Of a stretch of 64,000 nucleotides of DNA, positions 11,916-23,656 are shown piece after piece. Every line of letters starts with the position of its first letter. Positions within the stretch are counted from its first letter, which is position 1. A program made the translations under genes and the position numbers. The notes beneath the pieces are model-generated. The model was not told where the DNA came from and did no database searches. It worked only from the letters and a program-made list of their open reading frames with translations. Source of the stretch: Oxytricha trifallax (taxonomy: Eukaryota > Ciliophora > Spirotrichea > Sporadotrichida > Oxytrichidae); NCBI GenBank assembly GCA_000711775.1, contig ARYC01000407.1, positions 1 through 64,000 of the forward strand, in the 5' to 3' direction.

Positions 11916-13173
11916 ATGTCTTACGATACTACTTTTAAAAAGAAGAGAGCAGACGACGGAGATAACGAGTCTCTAGCTGTAAGATAAATATGAAATTCTC
12001 ACTAACTTAATACAAATATCCATTTAAAAATTGGTAGTTAATCAAATAATTTAGAACCCTCTGTTAACAACTGAATTTATTAAAAATAATTATGATTTAT
12101 TGTATATTTTATAACTAATACTTTTTTTAAATATCAATATATGAATTCAAGAATCATACTCAGGTAATTGAAGCATCTCTGTGATAAAAGTTTTAATAGA
12201 TTCGTAAGCCAATTTTTCCGACGATGAATTTTTTCAATAGATGGAGATGATAAAATTAAAAATTAAAAATAAGAATGAAAAAGTTTTTAATTATTATGTC
12301 AATCATAGATTCACGAGTTTGGAGACATGAAAACTACCAACACTCAAGCTTCAGTAATCAATTTCTCTTTTTTCAACTAATATTAAGAATTAGTCACTCA
12401 AGAAAGAGAAAAATAAAATTAATTTGGCTACTCAATATAAATCTTTATTAATTTAACCGAAGAAACATTTATTCTATAGAATGACTTAGAAATTCAAGGG
12501 TGTCTCATAGAAAATAAAAGAAAAAGAGCAGCTTTATATAGGCATAATACTTATTTAACTTTTAAGTCAGAGATAGTGTTGCGTAAGAACATAATAATTT
12601 ATAATTTGCTAATATTGCTATAGAACCTCATAATATGTCTTCTAATCACTTCAAATGCAAATTAAAAAGCAAGACCAGTAAGTAAACGAAAGAATATAAC
12701 CCACTACTTCTCATATTTATTAAGAATTTAGCATTTTCTTACCAATGCTTTTTTAGAATAAAGATCTATGCTGAAGTTGATAACATGGAGGAGGTCATTT
12801 AGCAAAGAAAGAAGGATATTACACAAATCGAATCAATCATGCAAAACATCAATCATATCGCAAGAGATATTGCTTAAGAGACTCAAGTTTAAGGAGAGAA
12901 AGTCAAGAGACTTATTAAAATTATACGTTAGGAAGTATTTCACTATTAAGGTTTGTAAAAATAAACAGGAAATTTGTAATTGTTCCTATTATTATATCGA
13001 ATTTGAATAAACTTGACGAGCATATGACAAAGGCTGCTGATAATACCAAAGCAGGCCTTGGAGAGCTCTAAGAAGCATAAACTCATCAAAAGAAGGGGTA
13101 AAAATGCTTGATTATTATTTTGGCTATCACAATTATCATAATTGCTATAGTTTTAGCTTCTATTTTTGGTTGA
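11916..13173 (+). CDS. Syntaxin-like Q-SNARE with C-terminal membrane anchor
   Basis: The start block (11,916-11,980) reads M-S-Y-D-T-T-F-K-K-K-R-A-D-D-G-D-N-E. The best-supported block (12,760-12,920) encodes the SNARE helix: N-M-E-E-V-I-Q-Q-R-K-K-D-I, then I-A-R-D-I-A-Q-E-T-Q-V-Q-G-E-K-V, with the central Gln and the Q-G-E turn typical of syntaxins. After an AT-rich gap, a block from about 13,000 gives the linker L-G-E-L-Q-E-A-Q-T-H-Q-K-K-G and a hydrophobic anchor (I-I-I-L-A-I-T-I-I-I-I-A-I-V-L-A) before TGA. Such proteins pair with other SNAREs to fuse vesicles with target membranes. The middle (12,000-12,750) is fragmentary, so the N-terminal domain is not defined. The subtype is unassigned. 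Confidence 0.75.
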
Positions 13174-13370
13174 GAAAGTGAACTACAAATCAAATATCAA
13201 TATTATATTTATTATGAAATGATACAAGGAATATAAGTCGGTTTACATGTTAATCTATTTTATTTGCAATCTATACTTTCTATAAGCAGAATTGGGGCCC
13301 TAAAGGAGTTTTAAAATATGCTTATTTTTGTAATTTAAATCTATATAATAAAATAAAAGTAATTAAAAAA

Positions 13371-14000
13371 ATGACATAAAATTAAACACGTTCTAAGCAC
13401 TTATCTTTCCTGTTACTGCTTACATTAACAATCCTAGTCAATTAATCAAATCAAAAATAGTAATATTCTAAGAAAGTACATGTAGAGAACCCAGTCACCC
13501 TATCAGCCGGAGAAGCCTTTATAAAAGTAGGGAACGAGTTGACTTTTCACTTGTGGGATGGATTTTTGAAAGGGATTTATGAGAAGGATAGCATGCCAAG
13601 AAATCAATGTTTCGGTTAAAAATCAATCGAGCACCTCTATACTATGATTCCCGTGTTTATGTCCTACAGCAAAGATGAGTTCTATTTGAATCTAAGCAAT
13701 TTTGTGAGAAATATTGTCGAACTTGTTCAAGAAATTAAGAGTCATTGTCATTTATCCACTTTGATTAGAGACTTCAGGGAATACTGTGAGTCAGACGAAA
13801 GCAACTGCAGCAGTAAAATGGCAATGTCCCGTTTATTGATGTATTTCTCATAGTTAAGTAACTTAATGAACGATATCTTAACTATCCCATCTCAATTCGG
13901 GTTATATTCCTTTTATCTTGACGAGTATGCTATCATTAGAGAAATGGGGAATAAGTTTGGAGAAATTTTGAGAACAATTACAGGTTTTGAACTTTAATGA
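13371..14000 (+). CDS. Secreted or lumenal small protein, intact single block
   Basis: This is a 209-codon frame running from ATG to TGA without interruption, which is rare in this window. The N-terminus has a basic start and a hydrophobic core (S-F-L-L-L-L-T-L-T-I-L-V), fitting a signal peptide. The mature part has four cysteines (Q-C-F-G, S-H-C-H, E-Y-C-E-S, S-N-C-S-S), amphipathic helices and no membrane span. In-frame TAA and TAG codons read as Gln. No family is recognised. It lies 165 bases before the next gene's start on the same strand. Confidence 0.7.
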
Positions 14001-14165
14001 TTAGGAAATTATTTTAGCAATTAATTTCATTAGAAGTATTTAACTGTTCAGAGTAAAATGCTTAAATTGATCTAATGCTCATTGGATTCGAAATAAATTT
14101 TATTAGGAGTTGATCAACGAATTAAAATTTTAAATATAAAAATAAAATTTGTAAACGAAGCCAAA

Positions 14166-14336
14166 ATGAGTCAAGTATAGAATCATGCTGACTAAAGCAT
14201 TCAGTAGAAAGAGCAGAAAATCTAAAATATGATTAGAAACGCTGATCTCTTTGATTTAATCAAGCTTTAAATGAAGACCAGTGAGAATAAAATTTAGTAA
14301 TATGACAGATTTATCAGTAATGCACTTCATTCTAAG
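14166..14336 (+). CDS. First coding block of Ser/Gln-rich gene, upstream of TBE insertion
   Basis: The ATG opens a Gln-rich frame (M-S-Q-V-Q-N-H-A-D-Q-S-I-Q-Q-K-E-Q-K) with helical, charged sequence up to S-N-A-L-H-S-K-N, where the transposon begins. Composition and strand match the blocks that resume at 18,430. It is therefore inferred to be the 5' block of the same gene, the transposon sitting in the intervening IES. Confidence 0.5.
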
Positions 14337-14339
14337 AAT

Positions 14340-14413
14340 CAAAACCCCAAAACCCCATATTGAAGTTTATAAGTGCTTTGATTTGTAGGGAATTAGTTAG
14401 GGGTTGGGGTTAT
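14340..14413 (+). repeat. TBE left terminal inverted repeat
   Basis: It opens with 17 bases of C4A4-type repeat, then a conserved part including tttataagtgctttgatttg and ggggttggggttat. It is the near reverse complement of 18,307-18,379 and matches 58,126-58,199. Confidence 0.92.
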
Positions 14414-14549
14414 TTATTAAATTCGAGACTAAAATAACAAGCTTTTGGGGTCTATTTATGATGAAGAGTATATAGATTTACTGTTTAAACTGCGTTATGG
14501 GTGTGATATATATATATATATATATATACAGTGAATAAGTCAAACCAGT

Positions 14550-15460
14550 ACTGAACTATAAATCTATAGCACTGCTCTTAAAGCTAAGTCCATAAACTGT
14601 TCGGTATCACTGCTTAAAAGCTGTGTAATTAAAACAATAATAGCTGAATTCTTAGCCGAAGAGGAATTCAAAGTTTTTATAGAAGCATGTTAACTATCTT
14701 ATCAATGAAATAACTTTGAAGTATTGGCTCTCTTCTTTCGACCAACGAGCTACTATGTTTCACCGCCAATTACCTGAGTTGAAGATCTCTGCATAGTCTG
14801 TTGTTAACATTTATAAACAAAATGGTATCACTTACAAAGGTGTGAATCGTATCAAGAGAGTGATTGATTTCACTCTGCCATTTACAACAATAACCTAAAT
14901 TATATTTATAATTAAAATGCAGAGAGCTCAATAGAATAATATTAAGTTTATACATGCTGACGAGGCTGTGTTTACCTTCAACACTTTCATCTAGAAGTCT
15001 TGATAAAAGAGGCATAGTAATATACAAGTATATTATTAGAAAGTCAAGGTATAAACAATGGCAATTCTTAGAGGTATTAGCGAGGATGCTGGTTTGGAAA
15101 TTTATGTTATTCATTCTCGCTCAATTAAGACAGAGCAGTATATTAAGTTTTTAGAACATCTGAGAGAAAAGTACCCTGAATAAGAAATTATACTGTTTGT
15201 TGATAATCTTTCTGTTCATAAGACAAAAGAAACAAGGAAGAGTTATGTACAGCTTAGAATAACGCCAGTGTTCAACTTGCCTTATAGCCCATAGTTTAAT
15301 GGAATTGAGTTCTACTGGATATATTATAAGGTCGTTACAAGAAACTGTTGCTATACCACTTGACCTACCTATCGATACAGTTGACTTTATTAAAAGCTCA
15401 GCGAAAAGAGTAGATATTTAATTGGCTTAAAAGTGTTCTAAAGAAGGGTAGGAAAAGTGA
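14550..15460 (+). pseudogene. TBE 42 kDa transposase (DDE, IS630/Tc1-like), broken
   Basis: The three acidic residues of a DDE transposase are visible: H-A-D-E-A-V-F-T-F (about 14,960), I-L-F-V-D-N-L-S-V-H-K-T (about 15,190) and P-Y-S-P-Q-F-N-G-I-E-F-Y-W (about 15,285). This is the IS630/Tc1/mariner signature, and the enzyme would cut and join the element's ends. The frame ends at TGA 15,458-15,460. There are frame shifts in the N-terminal part and near 15,330, and an in-frame TGA at about 15,000 (after F-I-Q-K-S), probably a former Trp codon. The start Met is not clear. The copy cannot be functional as it stands. Confidence 0.85.
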
Positions 15461-15509
15461 ATGTATATAAATAAGTTTTGTAGTTAAGTTAATGAATATA
15501 TAAGTCACA

Positions 15510-16290
15510 TTTAAAATTCTTTAGAGAGAGCTGGCTTCTTTTTTTTTCTTCCTCTAAAGACTTGCTTGGGCCTAGGTTTCTTCTCTTGCTGCCAGCTCCA
15601 GCATCTATGCTCATTGACTCTGGAGGCTAAATATTTGAATAAAGTTTCTTGCTAACTTCATACTTTGTCTGCGACTTTCGCTCTCTGTGAAGCTTGCTCT
15701 ATTCCTTCATCAAGAAGATGCCAGTACCAGATTTTTCTAAAGAGTTAAGCTACAAATCTTACTTGAAATATAAGGGTGCTTCTGCAGCTCTGATAGCCAG
15801 CTCTCACTTATCTTGATCCCTTGTTTGTCCTTATCTTCTGAAGAGATGCTGTACCTTTTCTTATGAGATTCTTGAATAATTTCTTTCAAGTAATCACCTT
15901 TAATTGTTGCAAGTATGCCAAAGAAATAGTTTCTTTCAGGTAGTTTATTTGACAACTACTTCTTAGTAGGCAGGTACTGCGAAACCTCTGGGTCGTTCAT
16001 AGCATCATCATATAAGTTAGTCACTGAAATTTCAGGATAGTTTGGAATCTCTGCAAACTTTACATCTTCAGTTTTCAATGTTTTTTCTCTTCGCAGAGTA
16101 TCGCTCTTAGAAATGAAATTATAGTACCTTCCATCGTTGTTAGGAACAAACCAACTACATAATCAAGATGAGTTATTATGAGTTCATTACCTTGCTGCAC
16201 CAGGTAGCGATGCAAATCCTCCTTGCTTCTAAATCTTTGAATCAATTCTTGTGCTTGCACTCTTTTCATTGCATCATTCATTGACTCCAT
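15510..16290 (-). pseudogene. TBE 22 kDa protein gene, broken
   Basis: On the minus strand the frame begins M-E-S-M-N-D-A-M-K-R (ATG at 16,290) and continues Q-E-L-I-Q-R-F-R-S-K-E, then N-D-P-E-V-S-Q-Y-L-P-T-K-K. A Lys/Glu-rich C-terminus (S-L-E-E-E-K-K-R) lies near 15,530. Frame shifts interrupt it near 15,740 and probably near 16,080. The same start and N-terminal sequence occur in the second TBE at 63,748. The function of the TBE 22 kDa protein is unknown. Confidence 0.7.
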
Positions 16291-16494
16291 CTTGTTTACA
16301 GATCTAAAGAAATGATACAAAGATTTAAGTTTATTTATTTCAATTATATACCTTTGTTAAACTTACTATTAATTATGGGCATCCTATAGGAGGTGAACCT
16401 CTAAGAAGGATATGGAGAAGGTTTTGAGAACTGGTTTCAAACTTGAGAGATTAATATCAATTTCTACAGTTATAGTTCCATATTTTTAAATTTA

Positions 16495-16680
16495 AATTGG
16501 TACGTACTTAATTAGTAGCAGCTCCTAAAATGCTAGTACTTAATTAGGAGCTTTAATTAATGCTTGTATTTCATAAGAAGCTCTCTTATTTTAATCATAA
16601 AATAACAAAATACCTCCTAAAGCAGTACGTACTTAATTAGGAGCACCTCCTAAATTGGTACGTGCTATAATAAACTTATT
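16495..16680. repeat. Short repeats between the TBE 22 kDa and 57 kDa genes
   Basis: The unit tacgtacttaattaggagc and variants recur in both orientations (for example 16,501, 16,538 and 16,626), alternating with cctcctaaa boxes. The same cluster, reversed, lies at 63,380-63,545 in the second TBE. The placement between two divergently transcribed genes suggests a shared promoter region; that is inference. Confidence 0.65.
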
Positions 16681-17026
16681 ATTGAAAGTAAAAATGGTTA
16701 CTTTCTCACCCAGATTTAGATTTGGATCGTCTCTTAGCACTCATATTTCTTATCTAATACTCTAAAAACTTCCATTGAAACTTGTAGGCTTGCAAAGCTC
16801 TCATATAAACTGCCAGTTATAGAGGCAGTTTATAATTTTAAATTCAAATTTAAATATGAGCGCTAACATTTTAAGAAGAACAACAGCACTTCCGTCAAAC
16901 TAAATGAGACTTAACTTAGGCAGCAATAAAAAGTGTCATAGCTGTGAGATGAACTCTCATAAGGAACTTCCAGAGCTATCACTTGAGATCTTTGTTGTTA
17001 AAATAGAAATTATTAATAGAAAATAA

Positions 17027-18258
17027 ATGGCAAACAAGTGTGTGGGAGACAGAGAGGAGGAGAAAGGTGTTAATGAAATTCCTATAAAAACTGAAGAAGC
17101 TGAAGTCTATTTTTGTGAGCTATGTGAGAGAGATTTTGCTCATAAATCAAGCTGGTATAGACATATGAAAGAGCATAGAGATGCTAAGCCCACTGTATAC
17201 TTAAAGCATGATAAATAGATGGAAAGTATGACTTCTTTGAGTGCCATAAGCAATACTCTCATACAAGAGACTTGAAGAAGCATCTATAAAAAGCTCACAA
17301 GAAATATATAGAAGTTGAGAATCATGAAGTTGAGCTGAAGCTTCTCAACAAAAGAAAAGTGAGGGAATATTCTAAGCTCGTAGTGGCTGAATAAGCAAGA
17401 GAGTTTGACCTCTGAAATAACAAAAATTATGATCAAGATTTAATACAAGAAAATACCGGTTCTTGCTTAAATTGACCGAGATACTTCTCTTTAAAGCTAC
17501 ATAATATTATAAGACTAATTTTATAAGAAAGATCTCAATGATCATCAATACGCATGCAAGGTGTTTCCCTTAAACTATCTCTTAAGTGATGATAAATATT
17601 AATTGGAGTTTACAATTGAGTATCAAGTACTCACTTAAGCAAAGTTTAAAGAGTGTAGTTAGTTAATCAAGCTGCATGCTGATCTACTTGCCAAGGATCT
17701 TGTTGCTTTCAGACTTCCACTCTATGAAATGACTCTAAGAAATTTCATAACAGATCAAAGGAATCATAAGTAACTTGGATAAATAGCAACTCAGACCATA
17801 TAAGGTATTAGAAAGCTTCATAAGATAGGGTTTGTTCACAGAGATTTGAAGCCAGAAAATATAATGATAAATTTCTCACCTGTAAGAGTAGCAATAATCA
17901 ATTTCAACTGAGCCTAAAGACTGGAAGTATCAACGCTTGGAACTGTAATGGGAACGCAAGGGTACTATTCAGAAAGAGAAAACTGGAGAGATGGAGACTT
18001 TTAGTGGACTGTGTGGCCTTTAGCAGCAATAATAATAGAGTGCGATATGCCTCGCAATTAATACTACTCTACAAGATGCGAGAAGGATGCTAAACAAAGA
18101 ATAAAGCAATTTATTGACAAAACAAGAGGATCTCAATCAATAAAACAAATGGCAGAGTCAATAATAATTAAACCAAACTCAAGATCAGAGATATCAATAG
18201 AGCAGATAGAGTTGTGGTTAAGTAAAATAAACTTCAGACCTCTAAAGTGTATTTTGAG
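17027..18258 (+). pseudogene. TBE 57 kDa zinc-finger/kinase-like protein, broken
   Basis: The ATG opens M-A-N-K-C-V-G-D-R-E-E-E. A C2H2 finger follows (F-C-E-L-C-E-R-D-F-A-H-K-S-S-W-Y-R-H-M-K-E-H), then, after a frame shift near 17,220, a second finger (E-C-H-K-Q-Y-S-H-T-R-D-L-K-K-H) whose first Cys is replaced by Phe. The C-terminal half is a kinase-like fold with F-V-H-R-D-L-K-P-E-N-I-M-I (about 17,835), but the DFG position reads I-I-N-F-N, followed by a TGA. A further in-frame TGA lies near 17,415. The end lacks about 14 bases present in the second copy. TBE kinases may never have been ordinary enzymes; binding to transposon DNA is plausible for the fingers. Confidence 0.82.
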
Positions 18259-18306
18259 TGATTAAATTATATACATTTACTAAAAATTTCACATTAAAAC
18301 CTATTT

Positions 18307-18379
18307 ATAACCCCAACCCCTAACAAATTCCCTACAAATCAAAGCACTTATAAACCTCATTTAGGGTTTTGGGGTTTTG
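18307..18379 (-). repeat. TBE right terminal inverted repeat
   Basis: The mirror of the left repeat, ending in gggttttggggttttg, with one base change in the telomere-like tract (ccct in place of cccc when read from the end). AAT follows immediately. Confidence 0.92.
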
Positions 18380-18424
18380 AATGATCAAAATATTTTATGA
18401 TGATTTTTACTTATTTAATGCTGA

Positions 18425-21400
18425 AAACATGAGACCAGATGAGTTCTCTCAAGGCATGATAAGTGAGAGATAGTCACCAAACAGACAGTCAAGTCCTATC
18501 AAACTATAAAATCCTCATCACTTTAGACAAGACACTGAGATTACAATCTAAAATTTTGTTGACAGTGAATCCCCAATCAAAGAAAATCTAGAAAATAAAC
18601 AGTATATTGTCTCAATGAAGAATTCTCCTTCCTAAAAATCCCAATCACCCTAGAGATCTTTTAATGATTCTCAGTTTCAATCTCCAGTCAGGAGGCAACC
18701 TTTCAACGAAAGCAACTATCAAAACATCATGAATTTCTAATCCATGGACTAATCAGTTTTTGAGAAGATCAGCCTAAGAACCTAAAAATAGAACGACTTC
18801 AACTTGCCACTTTAACGAGCATAGGTAGCATAAAGAGAAGTAATCAATCAAAACAATAATGTTAATGAATCTATCTCAGTTAAAAGCAGTATTGTAGAGT
18901 AACCTTCACAGCTTATTTATCAACCAGTTGTATAATCAAATGACGATTTGCTGTAAACTTTAAGAGAGTAAATCAGCTAGTTGGATTTAGCTGAGTCTCC
19001 TTCACATGAAAGATTTAAGTTTTAAATGTAGCCTATTATCGAACCAGTTTAAGAGCAAGCTGGGTAGATAGAACATGAGTACAATTTACAAGATAACTAA
19101 ATGAGCGAGCATGAAATAGATTCACATCATACCTAATCAATTCATAGTGCTCATACTCAGAGAATAGACTTCAGTGACTAAGTATACTCCCAAAATCTAT
19201 AGCTCTCAATGATTAATCATATCCAAGTTGATCAAAATACATGCTCAACGAATAAGCAGTACTAAACCAATCTAAGAATAGAAAAGAGCCAGGAAAAGTT
19301 TGACAACAGTTTCAAAAATAAGACTATGAACAAAACTTATTTTAGCAAAATTTCATAAGCTTATAATACCAATAAGAGTCATAATAGATCTTAGTCTAGA
19401 AATTCATAGTAGAGAGATAAGAGTTAAACTTAAAATATGAGAGGAGTAGCTAAAACTGATTATAATCATTGATTATTATATTATGATCTCAGCCAATCGA
19501 AAACATTCTTGAAGAGAGATACCTCACAAATTATGAATTCATAAAAAATCAATACTATTAATTAGGTGGCTTAATGTAGTGCCACTGAAAAATCATCCCA
19601 ACTAAATTAACAAGTCAAGAAAACAAAGATATTAGTTAGCTTAATAAATAATTTGTAGTATTTTTATTTATTTTTTGTGTTAAACAAGTCTAAATCACAA
19701 AAAATATTTTAATTTTATCATAATGATCATTTGATCTTAATACATTTTTTGTTAACCCCTAATATTACTTTTGTATATTTAGTTAATAAGATACAACAAT
19801 TGAGCAAGAAGCAAAAGCTTAAAGCTTCATTTAAGGAAGTAAACCTTCAAATGTTCGTTGAACTCGCAAGAATTAAGAAACCCCAAAAAATAGCATTCTA
19901 ATCAATTTTATATTTACATTATTTTTATTAATTTATTCTTAGTTGGGAGAATGATATGCTTGCTTGTAAATTAGATGAGAGACAGGCAAATAAACGAGGA
20001 CTTCATGTCATGGGTTTCGATTCAAAGCTTCATTAATCAAAGTGTAAACAAATTCACTTAAGAGGTTCAAGCACTGAAGCAAAAGATATTGGACTTAAAT
20101 TTTGAAGTCGATTTCTTTGTAGAACTTAGAGATTAATTCTTCCAAGATGAGTATCAATTTTAATATATTTATATTCTGGGAGATTAAATTATCTAAAAAG
20201 CGGGGAAAAAATTTGGTGTATTTATTTGATAATTCCAGCAGTTGATGAATCAAGCTTCAGATAAAAATCAAAAATCCCTTATACAACTAGTCCACAACAT
20301 CGTTGTCTTTGTTCTCTACAAGAAATTGAGATTGTACGAGTAAACTATTACAGATATTGATATGACAACAAGCAACACAATGATAACTTAAAATGACTCT
20401 CCTCTAAAATCTGCATCCAGGACAAATATGTATTCTTACAGATCCATTATAGGTAAAGATAACGGAGTCTCTCCAAAGCCAAATATTAACTATAGAAACA
20501 TTTCTAAGTCACCTATTGGAACACTTTCTAATAACACCTCTATTATTTGTCAAGACGCTTCCGAAAGAAAACATAATTTTATCAATTAAAGCATCATTAA
20601 GGATTTTAAGCAGACTTAGAAGACTCCAATTAAGTTTCAAGGAAATTCTACCTAGAAATTTGGTGACTCCAAAACTAAGAGAAAATCAAATGAAAAGTCA
20701 ATGGTAAGAAACTCAACTTAGAAGTCACTTTACCACTCAAACAATCTTGCTGCTACTAAGGAAAAGCCTGAATTCAGAGATACTAGCTAAACAGGTAGAA
20801 ACAGTGTTAACCCCTCACTATAATCAACATAGAGAATTTTCAAGCCAAGAATCATTAAAGCAGCTCAAACACCATTAAATTATACTTCTAAGTATTAATC
20901 AAAGTCTCCATTAAGAGTGGGCTAGAAATTGCCAAACTTTATCATGGCTACAAGCACTTCATAAGCTACTCTATAATACTAACCAGCAAGCTAAATCTCT
21001 AAAGTTGTTCAGGATAACATATTGATTTCACCATAGAAACACCATTAAAGAAAAGCTTCAAAGTAATCTTCAGGTTACAAGTCCCCTAGAGGATTTGCCT
21101 CCCCTACTAAACTTACAGTTTAAAGTCCTTAAAAGAAGTCTTAAAACCAAACAATTATGAGCAATTATTCCACTCTTTAAAAATTACCTACTCATTAGAT
21201 CCCAAAAGAAGCTTCATTTGATGTGAGTCCATCCAAACTCAGAGATATGGTTTCTCAATCACTCAATGATATGTGCTTCATGATTATGGAAAGTGCAAAG
21301 GACATCGAATAAAACATCAAGACTGAAAACGTCATTAAAAAATTTTATATATCATAATTTTATATCATAAGCGATAAGATAGACCTCAATATAATTGACT

Positions 21401-21575
21401 AACTAAAACGCAGAAGACTAGAGCAAACTTCATAAAATCAGAATGGAGATTCAAACCAAGATGTTAAGCAGAGAAGAAGAGGCGACTAACTAGAAATAAA
21501 GCGTGATGAGATAATCTTGCAAGTCTAGTAATAACTTGAAAGAGAGAAGAGTTCAAACAGAGGAGCTGAGCAATG
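18425..21575 (+). CDS. Ser/Gln/Asn-rich low-complexity protein (main part)
   Basis: Long frames with TAA/TAG as Gln run from about 18,425 to 19,480, 19,485-19,650, 19,790-19,905, 19,945-20,230 and 20,238-21,575, ending V-Q-Q-Q-L-E-R-E-K-S-S-N-R-G-A-E-Q before TGA. The protein is rich in Ser, Gln, Asn and basic residues, with many S-P and T-P sites (R-S-F-N-D-S-Q-F-Q-S-P-V-R-R). Only one short region (19,945-20,200) looks folded and helical (M-S-W-V-S-I-Q-S-F-I-N-Q-S-V-N-K-F). No domain is recognised. Gaps near 19,480, 19,655-19,790 and 19,905-19,945 are IES- or intron-like. A disordered scaffold or regulatory protein is a guess. Confidence 0.65.
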
Positions 21576-21925
21576 ATCGTATAGAGTATAAAATATTATT
21601 AAGTGTGCATTTGCATGTTATTTATGAAAGGAACCTATTAGTTATTTATTTTATGTTGAGTATTATGTTAAATAAATCATATTCTATTTATTTTGGAAAA
21701 CTTAAAATTAAATTAACATTGCTTGATAGTTGTGTATGAAAAGTGAAAAGACTGACTTGAAATTCTAATAAGAAATTTTTTAACTGATAAACTTGTCAGA
21801 AATTTTGAGAAATTTATAGTTTATGATAAATTGCGTAGAAATTTCAAATTTAACAATAATTTATTTCAAGATTTAAAACGAAATTATGTAAAACTAAAAT
21901 TTTAACAGTCTTAACTTCCCTGCTA

Positions 21926-23656
21926 ATGCTCAAAGCGCCTTCAGAAATGTACATAATTTTAAAGTTTTAAGGTATTTCCCAATTCATATAATAATATATG
22001 ATATATTAATAAAAAAAGAAAGCCATCTCCAAAGAAGACATTAAGCTTAAAGCCTTCCACTAATTAGAACATTATTAAGCCAATCGCCATGCAAGCGCCT
22101 ATATTATATTTGGGATATTTCAACTAGATTCTCGTGTAGGGGCAAAATCCATAAATGATGCCGATGTCTTTCTAAGTTTAAATTTAGATTATTTTTACTC
22201 ATAAATGCCTATAAAAAAGGAACATATTTATCAATAATTATTTTCTTTAATTAAATTAAAAGTTAATCAGCATCAGCAAAACTAATTCTAGCATCAATAA
22301 TCATTTACAAAAGAGAACATGCTTCAACTGCTAAGAAATTCACAATCTTAATCACCCCCAAATGACTCCACTTCTGAGTCAACAGAGAAAAAACAAAGCT
22401 CGTCGTCATAAAATTTGCTTTAGGACCTTATGAACTTTTCCAGTTAACAATCAATGTATTCATGAGTCCCATATTTTAAAATTTATCCTCGAATTTTATT
22501 TATATCGATTAATATCATGGATTAATTCATTTTATAAAACAATCAACTCAGCCAAGTAGCAGTTAAGTTGAAGAATAGGCTTCATAAATCTAACCCCAAA
22601 CTTTTTCATAAAGTGAAAAATTACTGGGAAAACGCAAAAGAAAATCTGAGAGAGACTTGTCCTACCTGAGAGATGAACTTAAGAAGGATTTCTTATGGAG
22701 TAGGGCAAAGATTGAAGATATTTCTAATCACCTGAGAATGAGCGACACTCAAGTCTACAAATCTATATATAAAATTATTTTTAATAATAAGAGGAACTAT
22801 TTCTGTATAGCAATTTCTAATTATGGCATATTAAATGAGATAATAAAATAAGGAATGCATTTTAATGACCTTTTCTATAACAATTAATCGTAATTCTTTT
22901 TTTTATCATTTTGATTGAATGGTGGTGGGATCAGACCAGAAAGAGATAGAAATATTTGAGCTCTTAAGATAAAGAATTTATTTCTAATGTTGGGAAATAA
23001 TGTCTGACTTAAAAGTCTGTATCTTAAACTTATTAAGAAGATTAAGATATTAGTTAAACTTTAACAGACAACTCATAAAATGAGTGCAGTCCCCAACCTA
23101 TGGAGCTGTAGCACCACTCTAATTTATATAGATTTAAATTTTATATAAGAAGTGGGTAAATTTTTCTCATGATTTCAAATCCCTCATTTTGGTAAAAATA
23201 ATTTAAACTAACTCTAAATCAAAGAAAGACTTTGAAATGATATGCAATGGCGAGTTCTTGATACCATCCACTGATGAATTTGGTGGTTATAGCAGTCGAC
23301 TGAGGCTACATGAAGTCAGTAATAGCTCCTTCTCCATACTTAAATCTGGAGATGAAAATGGACTTTTTATAGTATATATTTCTTAGGATTATATTAATAT
23401 AAATATTATAAAAAATATTCATTTTTCCTTTGATATTTATTTATAATTTTTTGAAATAAATTAGTGACTTTTAAACACTTAATTAGAATAAAATTTGTGC
23501 GACTTATTAGGAATAGATATAGAAGCAATGGCACTCGCAATCGTAATGGAAGATAAGAAAAAAACTAATCAAACCACATCAACTAAAAAAGATTTTTAAT
23601 TATTTATAACTATTGACTTTAATGGAGAGATATAAATTTTATACTTTTGTAACTGA
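21926..23656 (+). CDS. Homeodomain-like DNA-binding protein, in several blocks
   Basis: The blocks are about 21,926-21,980, 22,010-22,100, 22,255-22,460 (Gln/Ser-rich), 22,540-22,770, 22,918-22,965, 23,245-23,375 and 23,495-23,656. The key block has a basic run K-R-K-R-K-S-E-R, then K-I-E-D-I-S-N-H-L-R-M-S-D-T-Q-V-Y-K. After a gap near 22,770-22,915 comes W-W-W-D-Q-T-R-K-R-Q-K-Y. Joined, these give helix 2 and the recognition helix of a homeodomain-like fold (V-Y-K-W-W-W-D-Q-T-R-K). The C-terminal block is C-D-L-L-G-I-D-I-E-A-M-A-L-A-I, ending at TGA 23,654-23,656. A transcription-factor role is inferred. The start and the order of the first blocks are uncertain. Confidence 0.5.

Larger units (their letters stand above)
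14340..18379 (+). mobile_element. TBE-type DNA transposon, complete but decayed copy (4,040 bp)
   Basis: Both ends carry telomere-like C4A4/G4T4 repeats within inverted repeats of about 74 bp, and the element is flanked by AAT on both sides (14,337-14,339 and 18,380-18,382). This matches the ANT target duplication known for Oxytricha TBEs. It holds three genes in the TBE order: transposase (+), 22 kDa protein (-) and zinc-finger/kinase 57 kDa protein (+). Each gene has frame breaks, so the copy looks inactive. TBEs are germline-limited and removed during somatic development (established knowledge). Confidence 0.92.

Noticed and set aside
12768-13010. 80-codon frame starting M-L-K-L-I-T-W-R-R
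   Set aside because: Wrong frame of the SNARE-helix block; the adjacent frame gives the conserved SNARE sequence.
14503-14528. AT dinucleotide run inside the TBE
   Set aside because: A simple microsatellite in the transposase leader; no sign of function.
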